This document shows positions 27,858 through 39,146 of a stretch of 64,000 nt of DNA, piece by piece. The number at the start of each line of letters is the position of its first letter. Positions within the stretch are counted from its first letter, which is position 1. This DNA is from Proteus hauseri ATCC 700826. GTDB taxonomy: Bacteria; Pseudomonadota; Gammaproteobacteria; Enterobacterales; Enterobacteriaceae. A program made the translations under genes and the position numbers. Location of the stretch: positions 36,117 to 100,116 of the forward strand of contig NZ_LXEV01000028.1 of assembly GCF_001654965.1 (NCBI RefSeq), given 5' to 3'. The notes under the pieces are model-generated. The model was not told where the DNA came from. It searched no databases and saw only the letters and a list, made by a program, of their open reading frames with translations.

Positions 27858-30149
27858 ATGAATCATAGCCTGCTCGTCACAAAACGTGATGGTCACAAAG
27901 AACGCATTGACTTAGACAAAATTCACCGTGTTATTACTTGGGCTGCTGAAGGCCTAGAAAATGTCTCAGTTTCTCAGGTTGAATTACGTTCTCAGATTCA
28001 GTTTTATGATGGTATCAAAACCGCTGATATCCATGAAACGCTAGTCAAAGCTGCTGCCGATTTGATCTCTGGTGAAACACCTGACTATCAATATTTAGCT
28101 GCTCGCCTTGCTGTATTTAACTTGCGTAAAAAAGCTTATGGCCAATTTGAGCCACCAGCACTGTTTGACCACGTTACAAAGTTGGTTAATTTAGGCAAAT
28201 ATGACCGTCATCTTCTTGAAGATTATACAAAAGAAGAATTTGAACAGATGAACGCCTTTATTGTTCATCAACGTGATATGAACTTCTCTTATGCTGCCGT
28301 AAAGCAATTAGAAGGTAAATATTTCGTTCAAAACCGCATTACTGGTGAAATTTACGAAAGTGCTCAATTTCTCTATGTATTAGTGGCAGCGTGCCTATTC
28401 TCTCGTTACCCAAAAAATACACGTATGGACTATATCGAGCGTTTTTATAATGCGATTTCAACCTTTAAAATCTCATTACCAACACCAATTATGGCCGGTG
28501 TAAGAACACCAACGCGTCAATTTAGCTCCTGTGTACTTATTGAATGCGATGATAGCCTCGATTCTATTAATGCGACGTCAAGTGCAATAGTAAAATATGT
28601 CTCTCAGCGTGCAGGTATTGGTATTAATGCGGGTCGAATTCGTGCATTAGGCAGTGCTATTCGTAATGGTGAAGCATTCCATACCGGCTGTATTCCATTC
28701 TATAAACACTTCCAAACAGCGGTTAAATCTTGTTCACAAGGTGGTGTCCGTGGTGGTGCTGCAACACTGTTCTACCCATTATGGCATTTAGAAGTCGAAA
28801 GTTTATTAGTACTGAAAAATAACCGTGGTGTTGATGATAACCGTGTTCGCCATTTAGATTACGGCGTGCAATTAAATAAATTAATGTATGAACGTTTAAT
28901 CAAAGGTCAGGATATTACGCTGTTTAGCCCTTCAGATGTGCCAGGTCTTTACGATGCCTTCTTTGCTGATCAAGACGAATTTGAACGTTTATACGTACAA
29001 TATGAAAAAGATAAAAGCATCCGCCAAAAACAAATTAAAGCGGTGGAGCTATTCTCGTTAATGATGCAAGAACGTGCATCAACAGGCCGTATTTATCTGC
29101 AAAACGTTGACCATTGTAATACGCATAGCCCATTTGATCCGGCTGTGGCGCCAATTCGTCAATCTAATTTATGTTTAGAAATTGCGCTGCCAACAAAACC
29201 ATTAAATGATATTAAAGATCCTGATGGTGAAATTGCATTATGTACGCTCTCGGCATTTAACTTAGGTGCAATTGAAAATCTTGATGATTTAGAAGAGTTA
29301 GCTCGTTTAGCGGTTCGCTCACTTGATGCGCTGTTAGATTACCAAGACTACCCAATTGAAGCCGCAAGAAAAGGGGCAATGGGTCGTCGTACATTAGGTA
29401 TTGGTGTTATTAACTTTGCTTATTATTTAGCAAAACATGGCGTACGTTACTCTGATGGTAGTGCAAATAACATTACACATCGTGCGTTTGAAGCCATTCA
29501 ATACTATTTATTAAAAGCATCAAATGAATTAGCGAAAGAACAAGGCGCATGCCCGTGGTTTAATGAGACAACTTATTCAGAAGGTATCTTACCTATCGAT
29601 ACCTATAAAAAATCATTAGATGTACTCACTAACGAGCCATTACATTACGATTGGGAAGGTTTACGTAAAGAGATTAAAACTCACGGTTTACGTAACTCAA
29701 CGTTATCTGCATTGATGCCATCAGAAACATCATCACAGATTTCAAACGCAACCAATGGTATTGAGCCACCTCGTGGTTACATCAGCATCAAAGCATCAAA
29801 AGATGGTATCTTGCGCCAAGTTGTTCCTGAGTATGAACGCTTAAAAGGTTCTTACGAGTTACTATGGCAAATGCCAAGTATCGAGGGTTACTTACAGTTA
29901 GTTGGTATTATGCAAAAATTTGTTGACCAAGCAATTTCAGCAAACACTAACTACGATCCTACTCGTTTCCCAAGCGGTAAGGTTCCAATGAATCAACTGC
30001 TGAAAGATTTGCTGCTCGCTTACAAATATGGAGTGAAAACACTTTATTATCACAATACCCGCGATGGTGCAGATGATGTACAGGGTGATCTGGAAGAAGT
30101 CGTTGAGGCTGAAGATTCAGATTGTGAAGGCGGCGCGTGTAAAATTTAA
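27858..30149 (+). CDS. nrdA: Class Ia ribonucleotide reductase, alpha subunit
   Basis: Catalytic subunit of aerobic ribonucleoside-diphosphate reductase (763 residues; E. coli 761). An N-terminal ATP-cone (about residues 5-95) gives allosteric activity control. Catalytic cysteines are visible in [19 protein letters not shown] and [10 protein letters not shown], and the C-terminal redox pair is in CEGGACKI. An AAAGG ribosome site precedes the ATG. It is followed by nrdB after 11 bp. Confidence 0.98.
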   Translation: MNHSLLVTKRDGHKERIDLDKIHRVITWAAEGLENVSVSQVELRSQIQFYDGIKTADIHETLVKAAADLISGETPDYQYLAARLAVFNLRKKAYGQFEPPALFDHVTKLVNLGKYDRHLLEDYTKEEFEQMNAFIVHQRDMNFSYAAVKQLEGKYFVQNRITGEIYESAQFLYVLVAACLFSRYPKNTRMDYIERFYNAISTFKISLPTPIMAGVRTPTRQFSSCVLIECDDSLDSINATSSAIVKYVSQRAGIGINAGRIRALGSAIRNGEAFHTGCIPFYKHFQTAVKSCSQGGVRGGAATLFYPLWHLEVESLLVLKNNRGVDDNRVRHLDYGVQLNKLMYERLIKGQDITLFSPSDVPGLYDAFFADQDEFERLYVQYEKDKSIRQKQIKAVELFSLMMQERASTGRIYLQNVDHCNTHSPFDPAVAPIRQSNLCLEIALPTKPLNDIKDPDGEIALCTLSAFNLGAIENLDDLEELARLAVRSLDALLDYQDYPIEAARKGAMGRRTLGIGVINFAYYLAKHGVRYSDGSANNITHRAFEAIQYYLLKASNELAKEQGACPWFNETTYSEGILPIDTYKKSLDVLTNEPLHYDWEGLRKEIKTHGLRNSTLSALMPSETSSQISNATNGIEPPRGYISIKASKDGILRQVVPEYERLKGSYELLWQMPSIEGYLQLVGIMQKFVDQAISANTNYDPTRFPSGKVPMNQLLKDLLLAYKYGVKTLYYHNTRDGADDVQGDLEEVVEAEDSDCEGGACKI

Positions 30150-30160
30150 TTGAGGAAGCT

Positions 30161-31291
30161 ATGTCTTATACTACTTTTTCACAAGTTAAAAATGATCAAC
30201 TTCAGGAGCCCATGTTTTTTGGGCAGCCTGTTAACGTAGCCCGTTATGATCAACAGAAATACCCTATTTTTGAGAAATTGATTGAAAAACAGCTCTCTTT
30301 TTTCTGGCGACCAGAAGAGGTAGACGTTTCTCGTGATCGTATCGACTATAATGCGTTGCCCGATCATGAAAAACACATTTTTATTAGTAATTTGAAATAC
30401 CAAACATTGCTTGATTCCATTCAAGGTAGAAGTCCTAACGTGGCATTTTTACCACTGATTTCTATTCCTGAATTGGAAACTTGGGTTGAAACATGGTCTT
30501 TCTCTGAAACTATTCACTCACGTTCTTATACGCATATCATTCGTAATATTGTTAACGATCCTTCTGTTGTCTTCGACGATATTGTTGAAAATGAAGAAAT
30601 CTTAAAACGTGCGCGCGATATTTCTTCTTACTATGACGAGTTAATTCGCTTAACCAACCTTTATCACATGTATGGTGAAGGCGATCATCAAGTAAAAGGC
30701 AAAGTCGTTAATGTGACATTACGCAAATTAAAGAAACAACTTTATTTGTGTCTGATGAGTGTTAATGCGTTAGAAGCAATCCGTTTTTATGTTAGCTTTG
30801 CTTGTTCTTTCGCGTTTGCAGAACGTGAATTAATGGAAGGTAATGCGAAAATCATTAAATTGATTGCTCGTGATGAAGCCTTACATTTAACAGGAACTCA
30901 GCATATGCTGAACCTACTACGCTCTGGTCAGGATGATCCTGAAATGGCGGAGATCGCGGCTGAGTGCGAACAAGAGTGTTATGATCTTTTTGTTGAAGCC
31001 GCAGAGCAAGAAAAAGAATGGGCTGAATACTTATTCTCTGAAGGCTCAATGATTGGTTTAAATAAAGATATTCTTTGTCAGTATGTTGAATATATTACCA
31101 ATATTCGTATGCAAGCTGTCGGTCTAAAATTACCTTTCAAAGGTCGTTCAAATCCTATTCCATGGATTAATGCATGGTTAGTTTCAGACAACGTACAAGT
31201 TGCACCACAAGAAGTCGAAGTAAGTTCTTATCTTGTTGGTCAAATCGACTCACAAGTTGACACTGACGACTTAAGTAGTTTTGAGCTGTAA
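30161..31291 (+). CDS. nrdB: Class Ia ribonucleotide reductase, beta subunit
   Basis: Radical-generating subunit (376 residues) with the diferric centre and tyrosyl radical. Iron ligands and the radical tyrosine are visible in [14 protein letters not shown], and the second helix ligands in [22 protein letters not shown] ribosome site precedes the ATG. It is the second gene of nrdAB-yfaE. Confidence 0.98.
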   Translation: MSYTTFSQVKNDQLQEPMFFGQPVNVARYDQQKYPIFEKLIEKQLSFFWRPEEVDVSRDRIDYNALPDHEKHIFISNLKYQTLLDSIQGRSPNVAFLPLISIPELETWVETWSFSETIHSRSYTHIIRNIVNDPSVVFDDIVENEEILKRARDISSYYDELIRLTNLYHMYGEGDHQVKGKVVNVTLRKLKKQLYLCLMSVNALEAIRFYVSFACSFAFAERELMEGNAKIIKLIARDEALHLTGTQHMLNLLRSGQDDPEMAEIAAECEQECYDLFVEAAEQEKEWAEYLFSEGSMIGLNKDILCQYVEYITNIRMQAVGLKLPFKGRSNPIPWINAWLVSDNVQVAPQEVEVSSYLVGQIDSQVDTDDLSSFEL

Positions 31292-31320
31292 TAACACTGA
31301 GAATTAACACTGATAACGTT

Positions 31321-31599
31321 ATGGCATCTCATAAAGTGACCCTGCATCAGCAGGGTCTTTCAACACCGCTAGAATTCTGTTCTGATTCTCATCCTTCTTT
31401 ACTTGAAGCATTAGAACACGGAAAAATTCAAGTCGAATATCAATGCCGAGAAGGTTATTGCGGCTCTTGTCGCTTGCGATTAGTTAAAGGAAAAGTTTGC
31501 TATCGTAATAAACCTTTAGCATTTATTCAGGCTGATGAAATCCTGCCTTGTAGTTGCCACCCTATTAGTGATATTGAAATCGAAATTTGCTCTGAATAA
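31321..31599 (+). CDS. yfaE: 2Fe-2S ferredoxin YfaE (NrdB cofactor maintenance)
   Basis: Plant-type 2Fe-2S ferredoxin of 92 residues. The ligands are in CREGYCGSC and the distal LPCSCHP. E. coli YfaE delivers electrons to rebuild the diferric-tyrosyl radical of NrdB; the position 29 bp after nrdB supports the same job. Slightly longer than E. coli YfaE (84). Confidence 0.93.
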   Translation: MASHKVTLHQQGLSTPLEFCSDSHPSLLEALEHGKIQVEYQCREGYCGSCRLRLVKGKVCYRNKPLAFIQADEILPCSCHPISDIEIEICSE

Positions 31600-31690
31600 T
31601 TTGAATTATCTTAATTTTCCACTTTTTTCTAACACTCTTATATATCCTTGACTAAAGTTAAATTACAGGATTAAAAAAGGAAGAAATATT

Positions 31691-31924
31691 ATGAAATTCA
31701 ATTCTATTATCTCAGTTGTTGCCATTTCAGCGTCACTATTACTCGTTGCGGGTTGTTCATCACCACAAAAAATAGAAACGGTTAATGGTCAAACTATCCT
31801 AACCACAGACAAAGTTGAGATAAATGAAGCCACTGGGTTAATTACGTATAAAGATGCAGAAACAGGCAAAGTACAACAAATTAACCGTGATCAGATAAGA
31901 CGTATGGTAGAGCTTGACGATTAA
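31691..31924 (+). CDS. Small YgdI/YgdR-like lipoprotein (DUF903)
   Basis: Outer-membrane-type lipoprotein of 77 residues. The signal peptide ends in the lipobox LLVAGC (Cys22), followed by SSPQ. The mature part is a small beta-rich DUF903 domain (TVNGQTILTTDKVEINEATGLITYKD). Function is unknown. An AAGGAAG ribosome site precedes the ATG, and a terminator follows. Confidence 0.85.
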   Translation: MKFNSIISVVAISASLLLVAGCSSPQKIETVNGQTILTTDKVEINEATGLITYKDAETGKVQQINRDQIRRMVELDD

Positions 31925-31949
31925 TCTCTTTGACGAGTCTTCTCCATTA

Positions 31950-31985
31950 AAAACGCCAATAAAAATTAATATTGGCGTTTTTTAT
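31950..31985 (+). terminator. Intrinsic terminator
   Basis: AAAACGCCAAT/ATTGGCGTTTT stem followed by TTTATTTCCC; it ends the lipoprotein transcript. Confidence 0.85.
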
Positions 31986-32000
31986 TTCCCCTCTCTTTTT

Positions 32001-32018
32001 TGTAAACATAATTTTACA
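32001..32018. promoter_or_regulatory. Perfect TyrR box upstream of tyrP
   Basis: TGTAAA-N6-TTTACA is a perfect TyrR site, 89 bp before the tyrP start codon. TTGACA at 32036-32041 downstream may be the -35. TyrR represses or activates tyrP in E. coli depending on the aromatic ligand. Confidence 0.8.
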
Positions 32019-32106
32019 GTTGTCGTAATTAAAATTTGACAGAAATTTACCATTCTTATACTCTTCATTTCAAATAAATAAAACAGTTGGAATAACAGAG
32101 GATTTT

Positions 32107-33318
32107 GTGAAAAATCGCACTATAGGTAGTGTCTTTATTGTCGCAGGAACAACAATAGGGGCTGGGATGCTAGCAATGCCACTTGCTGCTGTGGGTATTG
32201 GCTTTAGCACCATCATACTATTACTTATTGGCTTGTGGCTTTTAATGAGCTACACCGCACTGTTACTTGTTGAAGTTTATCAACACAACGATCCTCATAC
32301 GGGTCTTGGCTCAATTGCTAAACGCTATCTCGGTACAGGTGGGCAATTGGTCACAGGCTTAGCACTACTGCTGTTGATGTATGCCTTAACAACCGCCTAT
32401 ATCAGTGGTGCGGGGGAATTACTCTCTGCAACAATATCCTCTTGGATTGGCAAACCGGTTTCTGTTACACAAGGTATTATTATCTTTACAGTGATTGGGG
32501 GGGCTGTAGTAGGAATTGGTACAACATCTGTTGATATGATTAACCGCCTGCTATTTACCGCTAAAGTAATCTTTTTAATCTTTATGCTAGTGGTTATGCT
32601 ACCTCATGTAGAAACTGTCAATTTAACCTCTATGCCTGTTGCTCATGGGTTAATTTTATCGGCTATCCCCGTTATTTTTACTTCGTTTGGCTTTCATGGC
32701 AGCGTGCCAAGTATTGTTAGCTATATGAATGGTGATATTAAAAAGCTGCGCATTATCTTTATTATTGGTAGTGCTATTCCATTAGTTGCTTATATTTTAT
32801 GGCAGCTAGCGACTCTGGGTGCCATTCCTACAAATACGTTTATGGGAATTATGGCGCAACAATCTGGCTTAAATGGCCTATTAACTGCGATCCGAGATGT
32901 TGTTGCAACGCCTCGTGTTAATATTGCAGTAAACTTATTTGCTGCATTAGCGCTAGCGACCTCTTTCCTTGGTGTTGCTCTGGGCTTATTTGACTACTTA
33001 GCAGACCTCTTTAAGCGCAGCAATCGTGCCACTGGCCGCGTACAGTCTGGTTTACTTACTTTTGTGCCACCGTTACTTTGCGCACTTTACTTCCCTAACT
33101 TTGTACAAGCATTAGCTTATGCTGCTATTGCACTCTCTATTTTAGCACTTTTGTTGCCCGCATTATTAGTTTGGAAAGTAAGACAACAACAACACGCGGA
33201 TAAGCAATATAGAGTGAAAGGCGGAAAACCTGCCCTTACTATCGTGTTTATCTGTGGTTTGATTGTTATTGGTATCCAAATTGCAATTACTTTTGGTTTA
33301 TTACCACAAGTAGGTTAA
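32107..33318 (+). CDS. tyrP: Tyrosine-specific transporter TyrP
   Basis: Inner-membrane proton symporter of 403 residues with 11 hydrophobic helices, of the HAAAP family (Mtr/TnaB/TyrP). The sequence follows TyrP closely from [25 protein letters not shown] through [15 protein letters not shown] to the C-terminus. The start codon is GTG with AGAGGA upstream. A perfect TyrR box upstream supports aromatic-amino-acid control and the TyrP assignment over TnaB or Mtr. Confidence 0.94.
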   Translation: MKNRTIGSVFIVAGTTIGAGMLAMPLAAVGIGFSTIILLLIGLWLLMSYTALLLVEVYQHNDPHTGLGSIAKRYLGTGGQLVTGLALLLLMYALTTAYISGAGELLSATISSWIGKPVSVTQGIIIFTVIGGAVVGIGTTSVDMINRLLFTAKVIFLIFMLVVMLPHVETVNLTSMPVAHGLILSAIPVIFTSFGFHGSVPSIVSYMNGDIKKLRIIFIIGSAIPLVAYILWQLATLGAIPTNTFMGIMAQQSGLNGLLTAIRDVVATPRVNIAVNLFAALALATSFLGVALGLFDYLADLFKRSNRATGRVQSGLLTFVPPLLCALYFPNFVQALAYAAIALSILALLLPALLVWKVRQQQHADKQYRVKGGKPALTIVFICGLIVIGIQIAITFGLLPQVG

Positions 33319-33338
33319 TTGCTAAATTATGCCCATAA

Positions 33339-33373
33339 AAAAACAGGTGTTGCTATCAACACCTGTTTTTTAT
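33339..33373. terminator. Bidirectional terminator between tyrP and yfaZ
   Basis: A perfect 14-bp stem AAAAACAGGTGTTG/CAACACCTGTTTTT with a CTAT loop and T-runs on both sides. Confidence 0.9.
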
Positions 33374-33417
33374 TTTGTTATATCAATGCGAAAGAACTAA
33401 TTAAAAATAACGTCTAA

Positions 33418-33963
33418 TTAGAAACTTAAACCTGCACCAACATAGAAACCATCGGCCAATTTATTGTTTGCTCTGTTATGCGCGTTTTCAATCTCAATAA
33501 CACGATAACCCGCATTAACTTGTAACGGTTTAAATACAGTGTATCGAGCGCCAACATCAGCTTCATAATACGATTTACTGCCTGACGTTAACCCTTCAGG
33601 AGAAGCGTAAGCCTCGCCATACACACTGAGAGAAGGGAATACATTCCAGTTAAGTCCAACTCCCCCAGCTAAAGCCGCCCCATCATCACCATTCTTAGGC
33701 GATAAATAAAGCGCTTTACCTCCGACACTTGCAGAGAATGGACCTAAAGGCAATGCGAATTTTGCGCCTAAACTACCCATTTGACCATCATGATCACTAC
33801 GTGCCCAGTTTCCATTAAAAGAGAACCCTGAATTAGCATCACCTAATCCAGCCTGAACATCAGTGTAATGTTTGCCAGCTTGAATATTCATTGATGCCGC
33901 GTTAGCGGTTCCTGTAATCAAGAAGACACTTGCCACTCCGGCCAATAAATATTTTTTCATCAT
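33418..33963 (-). CDS. yfaZ: YfaZ-family outer membrane protein
   Basis: Outer-membrane beta-barrel protein of 181 residues. It has a Sec signal peptide of about 22 residues (cleaved after TANA), alternating aromatic beta-strand pattern, and C-terminal GAGLSF ending in Phe, the outer-membrane assembly signal. Length matches E. coli YfaZ (180). Function is unknown. Confidence 0.88.
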   Translation of the reverse strand: MMKKYLLAGVASVFLITGTANAASMNIQAGKHYTDVQAGLGDANSGFSFNGNWARSDHDGQMGSLGAKFALPLGPFSASVGGKALYLSPKNGDDGAALAGGVGLNWNVFPSLSVYGEAYASPEGLTSGSKSYYEADVGARYTVFKPLQVNAGYRVIEIENAHNRANNKLADGFYVGAGLSF

Positions 33964-34243
33964 TATTACTCCAGCAAATAATTATCCTAATTTATAATTA
34001 TACTATAAATACACAAAATTAATTTACTTCAATTTGAAAGGTAATCTCCAGAATTTTCAATCTATGTAAATAAGTTACGACTATCAATGGTATTGGTCTA
34101 ATTGGTTTTATTTATAATCTTGATGTTGCTAAAGTGGAATTCCAGCCGAAATTAACCATAATAAATATAAGGCTGTTCGCTTAGTTTTATTCGCACATGC
34201 TATTTTTTAGAACGTTCATAGTTTCATAAACTGGAGAAATGTG

Positions 34244-35698
34244 ATGGAAAAGAAAAAGCTCACAACGGCGTCGGGTGCACCAGTTGTAGATAATAATAAC
34301 GTAATGACAGCAGGCCCTCGTGGTCCTATGTTACTACAAGATGTCTGGTTTTTAGAAAAGTTAGCCCATTTTGATCGTGAAGTTATTCCTGAAAGACGTA
34401 TGCATGCCAAGGGCTCCGGTGCTTTCGGTACATTTACTGTTACTCACGATATCACCAAGTATACTCGCGCAAAAATTTTCTCTAAAGTAGGTAAAAAAAC
34501 AGAGATGTTTGGTCGTTTTTCAACTGTAGCGGGTGAACGTGGTGCGGCTGATGCAGAGCGAGATATTCGTGGTTTTGCATTGAAGTTTTACACCGAAGAA
34601 GGTAACTGGGACATGGTAGGTAACAATACCCCAGTATTTTATCTTCGTGATCCATTAAAATTTCCTGATTTAAACCACGTTGTAAAACGTGACCCTCGAA
34701 CCAATCTGCGCAATCCAGCCTATAAATGGGATTTTTTCTCTCATTTACCAGAATCATTACACCAATTAACTATTGATATGAGCGACCGTGGATTACCACA
34801 GAGCTATCGTTTTGTGCATGGTTTTGGTAGCCATACCTATAGCTTTATCAACAAAAATAATGAGCGTTTCTGGGTTAAATTCCATTTTCGTTGCCAACAA
34901 GGCATTAAAAATTTAATGGATGATCAAGCTGAAATGCTGGTAGGTACTGATAGGGAAAGTTCACAACGCGACTTATATGAAGCAATTGAACGTGGTGATT
35001 ACCCTCGCTGGAATTTACAAATTCAAATTATGCCAGAAAAAGAAGCATCAACTGTTCCTTATAACCCATTTGATTTAACTAAAGTATGGCCACATGCAGA
35101 TTATCCATTAATTGATGTTGGTTATTTCGAATTAAATCGTAATCCAGAAAACTACTTCTCTGATGTAGAACAGGCAGCATTTAGTCCTGCGAATATTGTC
35201 CCTGGTATCGGATTCTCTCCTGATAAAATGTTACAAGGTCGCCTATTCTCTTATGGTGATGCGCATCGTTACCGTTTAGGTGTAAACCATCATCAAATTC
35301 CGGTTAATGCACCAAAATGCCCATTCCATAACTATCATCGCGATGGCGCAATGCGTGTTGATGGTAATAGTGGCAGTGGAATTACCTACGAACCGAATAA
35401 TGGTGGGATGTTCCAAGAGCAACCTAATTTTAAAGAGCCGCCATTATCGCTAGAAGGTGCAGCAGATCACTGGAATCATCGCGAAGATGAAGACTATTTC
35501 AGCCAACCTCGTGCACTTTATGAATTATTGAGTGATGAAGAACATCAACGCATGTTTGCTCGTATTGCAGGCGAATTATCACAAGCCAGCAAAGATACTC
35601 AAAAACGTCAAATCGCCCTATTTAAGAAAGTACATCCTGAATATGGTGCTGGCGTTGAAAAAGCGATCAAAGCATTAGTCAAAAAAGACGCTAAATAA
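34244..35698 (+). CDS. katA: Heme catalase KatA
   Basis: Monofunctional small-subunit heme catalase of 484 residues, exactly the length of the structurally characterised Proteus mirabilis catalase. Catalytic His54 (RRMHAKGSG), the Asn of [10 protein letters not shown] and the heme-ligand Tyr in [12 protein letters not shown] are present, as is Met53, which is oxidised to methionine sulfone in the P. mirabilis enzyme. The ATG at 34244 with GGAG 7 bases upstream is chosen over the GTG one codon earlier. A clear terminator follows. Confidence 0.97.
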   Translation: MEKKKLTTASGAPVVDNNNVMTAGPRGPMLLQDVWFLEKLAHFDREVIPERRMHAKGSGAFGTFTVTHDITKYTRAKIFSKVGKKTEMFGRFSTVAGERGAADAERDIRGFALKFYTEEGNWDMVGNNTPVFYLRDPLKFPDLNHVVKRDPRTNLRNPAYKWDFFSHLPESLHQLTIDMSDRGLPQSYRFVHGFGSHTYSFINKNNERFWVKFHFRCQQGIKNLMDDQAEMLVGTDRESSQRDLYEAIERGDYPRWNLQIQIMPEKEASTVPYNPFDLTKVWPHADYPLIDVGYFELNRNPENYFSDVEQAAFSPANIVPGIGFSPDKMLQGRLFSYGDAHRYRLGVNHHQIPVNAPKCPFHNYHRDGAMRVDGNSGSGITYEPNNGGMFQEQPNFKEPPLSLEGAADHWNHREDEDYFSQPRALYELLSDEEHQRMFARIAGELSQASKDTQKRQIALFKKVHPEYGAGVEKAIKALVKKDAK

Positions 35699-35734
35699 CA
35701 GAATAATAAGAAGCCCTGTGAGCAACTCGGCCCC

Positions 35735-35770
35735 TATGCCTCTAGTTAAAAGCTAGGGGCATATTTTTAT
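35735..35770 (+). terminator. Intrinsic terminator of katA
   Basis: An 11-bp stem TATGCCTCTAG/CTAGGGGCATA (one G-U) with a 7-base loop is followed by TTTTTATATT. Confidence 0.85.
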
Positions 35771-35786
35771 ATTAAAAAGAAAATAG

Positions 35787-36668
35787 TTAATTATGTGAAT
35801 TAAAGACTTTTACTTTAGTATTAATTCGTTTAAAAACATTTTCTCCTGTCGTAGATTCATTTTTGTCTATCTGAAAAACCCCTAGAAACCGATATAACAC
35901 TCGGTTAAGTTCATCTCGAGAATGAGCCATAACAATACGATAATCCCAATCTTCGACATAATTGTTATTGGCTTCAAGACTCTTCTCAATAATCCATTCA
36001 CCATCAAGAGAAAGCTCATTATCCCAAACACCGGCTTTATAAAGACGAGGAAACCACACCATTGTACGGCCAGATAACCCTATCGCTTTTACAACCTTTT
36101 CAGGTAATTTCCAACTACCCGATTGATGATGCCCTTTATTAATATAACCAAAACATTCTAAAGCATCGCGATGGTAGCGAAAAATAGTATGTGGCCCAAC
36201 TTCCATAACGCCTGCATTTATATGGCGATCAGCTGTATATTGTGCGCTATAATCCCAAGGTATAAACTTCTTTTGCGCCTTTAACTTTTCTTTAGTGCCT
36301 ATAAGCAACTTAACAAATTCATCTATACTGGCATTGAGCTGTTCTATAGTAACGTTGCTAGCAGAGATCCGTTTTTCACTAAAACCAGTCGCTTCAATAA
36401 TATCAAATCGCTTCATTGCATCTGCTTTTTTAGCCTCGTCACTATCGTGATGCTCTTCATCTATTTCCAAATACAGATCAAATTGCGGAAAAAATAAATC
36501 AGCAAGATATATTTTATCTGAAGAATCTGCTTTTCGAATACATTGCTGACAAATAAACTCAATTTCAAGATCATCTAGTTTGTGAAATATGCGATTAATA
36601 ACATAATGTTCCCATCTTTTTTTATTAATTTTTGAAAGAGAACGTAAAATATAATCGGTTTTACTCAT
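35787..36668 (-). CDS. PvuRts1I-family modification-dependent restriction endonuclease
   Basis: Endonuclease of 293 residues, the length of PvuRts1I of the Proteus Rts1 plasmid; the start MSKTDYILRSLSKI ... KRWEHYVINRI is recognised from that family. Residues 1-130 form a PD-(D/E)XK (Vsr-like) nuclease, with Asp57 in YLADLFFP and Glu68 in LYLEIDEEHH as candidate metal ligands. Residues about 140-293 correspond to the SRA-like domain that reads 5-hydroxymethyl- or glucosyl-hydroxymethylcytosine. The family cuts DNA of T-even-type phages and needs no methyltransferase partner; none is seen. It lies 76 bp downstream of menE on the same strand, between core genes. Confidence 0.85.
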   Translation of the reverse strand: MSKTDYILRSLSKINKKRWEHYVINRIFHKLDDLEIEFICQQCIRKADSSDKIYLADLFFPQFDLYLEIDEEHHDSDEAKKADAMKRFDIIEATGFSEKRISASNVTIEQLNASIDEFVKLLIGTKEKLKAQKKFIPWDYSAQYTADRHINAGVMEVGPHTIFRYHRDALECFGYINKGHHQSGSWKLPEKVVKAIGLSGRTMVWFPRLYKAGVWDNELSLDGEWIIEKSLEANNNYVEDWDYRIVMAHSRDELNRVLYRFLGVFQIDKNESTTGENVFKRINTKVKVFNSHN

Positions 36669-36744
36669 ATAATTATAACGCCAATAATTATGATAAATTG
36701 AACAGAATATTCAACACTGAAAGAAGATCAATAATATTTATCTA

Positions 36745-38187
36745 TCAACAAATTAATCTATCTTTTACCCATTTTTGCACTTGCTTACGAGAAATTTTAA
36801 TTCCCCCATTTTTTAGACTATCGGGGAGTTGTAAACAAACAACGGGTCGTTGAAATCCGGCCAAACGAGAGTGATACCATTGAGGCAACTGATTAACCGT
36901 ATCAATATCAGCATCAATCACAGCGACAGGACGCTGCCCAAACTCAGCATCATCGATAGGTACAATAAATGATTGACTTATTTTTGGATGAGTATTAAGA
37001 ATTTTTTCAATATCTTCAGGTTGAATACCTTCACCAGCACTAAAGAAAAGGTTATCTAAACGCCCTAAAATACACCATTCATCTGCGCTAAAACATCCTT
37101 TGTCTCTTGTTGAATACCAATCATCGGCGGTTAATGATAAGGGATTTAATTTTCCATCAAACCAATAGCCTAAAGCAACACTATCTGATTTAATTTGAAT
37201 TTCATTATCTACTAATCTTACTGCTTTACCTTTAAGTGGAAGCCCTACTCCCGCTTTGCCATCAGCGCGTTTAGCACATACCGTCGATGCCATTTCTGTC
37301 ATACCATAACCGCACCAGCATTGAATACCCCATTTTTCTGCTGCTTGAGTTAATTCAATAGGGATCATAGCGCCTCCCAATAAAACAGATTTTAAGGTAA
37401 TAAGTTGGGGCTTATCTTGATGACTGTTTTGATGATTGTCTTGGTGTAATAAGCGCCAAAGCTGTGTTGGTACTAAAGAAGCATGGCTACAACCTTGTAA
37501 AGCATCAGTTAATGGATGCATAGCACGAACAACGAGTGTGGCACCGCGCAATAACCAGCGCCAAAATATTCCTTGCCCTGATACATGAAAAAGAGGCAAA
37601 GAAAGCAACCAGCGATCACCTTTATTAAAAGGCATTAACGATAAAACACCTTCGGCACTGCAAAGGTGCGCATTAAAAGTGTGAACAGCCGCTTTAGGTA
37701 ACCCCGATGAACCCGAGGTAAGAATAAGAGTTGCCATACGATTAGCATCCCATTCAACAGCTGGAGTTATTGCTGCTTGCTGCTCAAATGCATTCTCATC
37801 ATAGGCAATACCGTCTAAATCTAGTAATACTGCATCGAATTGAAGCTGAGGAAGACTAAAATCAGCATAAAAATCAATACTAAGATGAGGTAGTAAATCA
37901 TCTAGCAATGATTCTGGTAATTGGGGATTTAGCGGTAAAACTTTAGCACCACACTGAAAAGCGGCTAACAAGGCAAAGATAAAATGAATATGGTTTTTAC
38001 CTCTTAACAAAATAGTTTGTTGAGGTCGAACACCTTGTTTATAAAATTTTTGTGCTAATACATTGATATGACATACTAATTGCTGCCACGATATTGGCTG
38101 ATTGTCAGCAATAATCGCCGTTTCATTTGGGCATAATTCAGCCCAATATTGCCACGGCGATAGCTTAAATTGAACTACTGCTGCCAT
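36745..38187 (-). CDS. menE: O-succinylbenzoate-CoA ligase
   Basis: AMP-forming acyl-CoA ligase of 480 residues that activates o-succinylbenzoate in menaquinone synthesis. The P-loop [14 protein letters not shown] is at about residues 155-170, with [17 protein letters not shown] and GRLDNLF motifs of the ANL family. Its start overlaps the end of menC by 13 bases. It is the last gene of the men cluster. Confidence 0.95.
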   Translation of the reverse strand: MAAVVQFKLSPWQYWAELCPNETAIIADNQPISWQQLVCHINVLAQKFYKQGVRPQQTILLRGKNHIHFIFALLAAFQCGAKVLPLNPQLPESLLDDLLPHLSIDFYADFSLPQLQFDAVLLDLDGIAYDENAFEQQAAITPAVEWDANRMATLILTSGSSGLPKAAVHTFNAHLCSAEGVLSLMPFNKGDRWLLSLPLFHVSGQGIFWRWLLRGATLVVRAMHPLTDALQGCSHASLVPTQLWRLLHQDNHQNSHQDKPQLITLKSVLLGGAMIPIELTQAAEKWGIQCWCGYGMTEMASTVCAKRADGKAGVGLPLKGKAVRLVDNEIQIKSDSVALGYWFDGKLNPLSLTADDWYSTRDKGCFSADEWCILGRLDNLFFSAGEGIQPEDIEKILNTHPKISQSFIVPIDDAEFGQRPVAVIDADIDTVNQLPQWYHSRLAGFQRPVVCLQLPDSLKNGGIKISRKQVQKWVKDRLIC

Positions 38188-39146
38188 GTTATCTCAAGTT
38201 GCTCAAGAGAGATAAGAGGGATATCAACATTTGGCCACGGTTTAACAAGTTGCTGTTTTATCAGATCAACCGTATCTAACCCTGGAATTGCATTTGGTGT
38301 TAACCACTGAGCAATACGAGCCAATTGAGAAAGACCAAAACTGCTTTCAATACTTGAGCTAATAATAGCCTCTAACCCCAAAGCATGTGCTTGTGATACT
38401 AAAGACTGGCATCGTTCAAGGCTGCCAACCAGTGTTGGCTTGATAACAATTGCCGTAACACCTGCTTGAGGCTTTATTTCAAAACCGTCATCTCGTACTG
38501 TTTCATCCCACGCAATGCTAATCCCGGTTTCTTGAGAGAATGCCAATGACTCAGCTGGCGTTTTGCAAGGCTCTTCTAAAAAAGCGATACGATCACGCCA
38601 TTGTGGATTAACATATTTAGCAAAACTTTCTGCTTTAGCTGGGGTCCAGCTTCGATTAGCATCAAGTCTTAATTTTAAATCAGGGATCGCTTCTAATAGA
38701 AGATTTACCACAATACCGTCACGAACAGCTTCATACAGACCCACTTTGACTTTAGCTACTTTTTCGCCTTCCATTTCATTCAGGCTTAAAATTAAGTCAT
38801 CAGGATCACCATTACATAATGGTGCTGCACGATAATTTGCTGCTTGAGGTAAAGTCTCAGCTAATTCAGCTAGTGCACAACTTATACCAAATGCAACACT
38901 AGGTAACTCACTTTCTGCTGGGTTTTCACCCTTGCACCATGCAGATAACCAAGCGATAGCACAAGCCTGAGCTTCAGGTAACGTTTCGCGGCTAAATTCA
39001 GGAAGAGGAGCAATTTCGCCCCAGCCTTGTTTACCATCCTGCTCTAAACAGACAAGAAAACCATCACGGGTTTTCAGCCTTTGATAGCGCAGAACAACGC
39101 CTGCCTCCATAGGCAGGCTGAATGAATAGAGTTTTGCGTTTCGCAT
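38175..39146 (-). CDS. menC: o-Succinylbenzoate synthase
   Basis: Enolase-superfamily enzyme of 323 residues that dehydrates SHCHC to o-succinylbenzoate. The catalytic Lys is in AKVKVGLYE, and the metal ligands are in [16 protein letters not shown] and AWDETVRD. It abuts menB (1-base overlap). Confidence 0.95.
   Translation of the reverse strand: MRNAKLYSFSLPMEAGVVLRYQRLKTRDGFLVCLEQDGKQGWGEIAPLPEFSRETLPEAQACAIAWLSAWCKGENPAESELPSVAFGISCALAELAETLPQAANYRAAPLCNGDPDDLILSLNEMEGEKVAKVKVGLYEAVRDGIVVNLLLEAIPDLKLRLDANRSWTPAKAESFAKYVNPQWRDRIAFLEEPCKTPAESLAFSQETGISIAWDETVRDDGFEIKPQAGVTAIVIKPTLVGSLERCQSLVSQAHALGLEAIISSSIESSFGLSQLARIAQWLTPNAIPGLDTVDLIKQQLVKPWPNVDIPLISLEQLEITWQQ

Noticed and set aside
27586..27861. 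91-codon frame before nrdA
   Set aside because: It covers the DnaA and NrdR boxes and runs into the nrdA start; composition is not protein-like.
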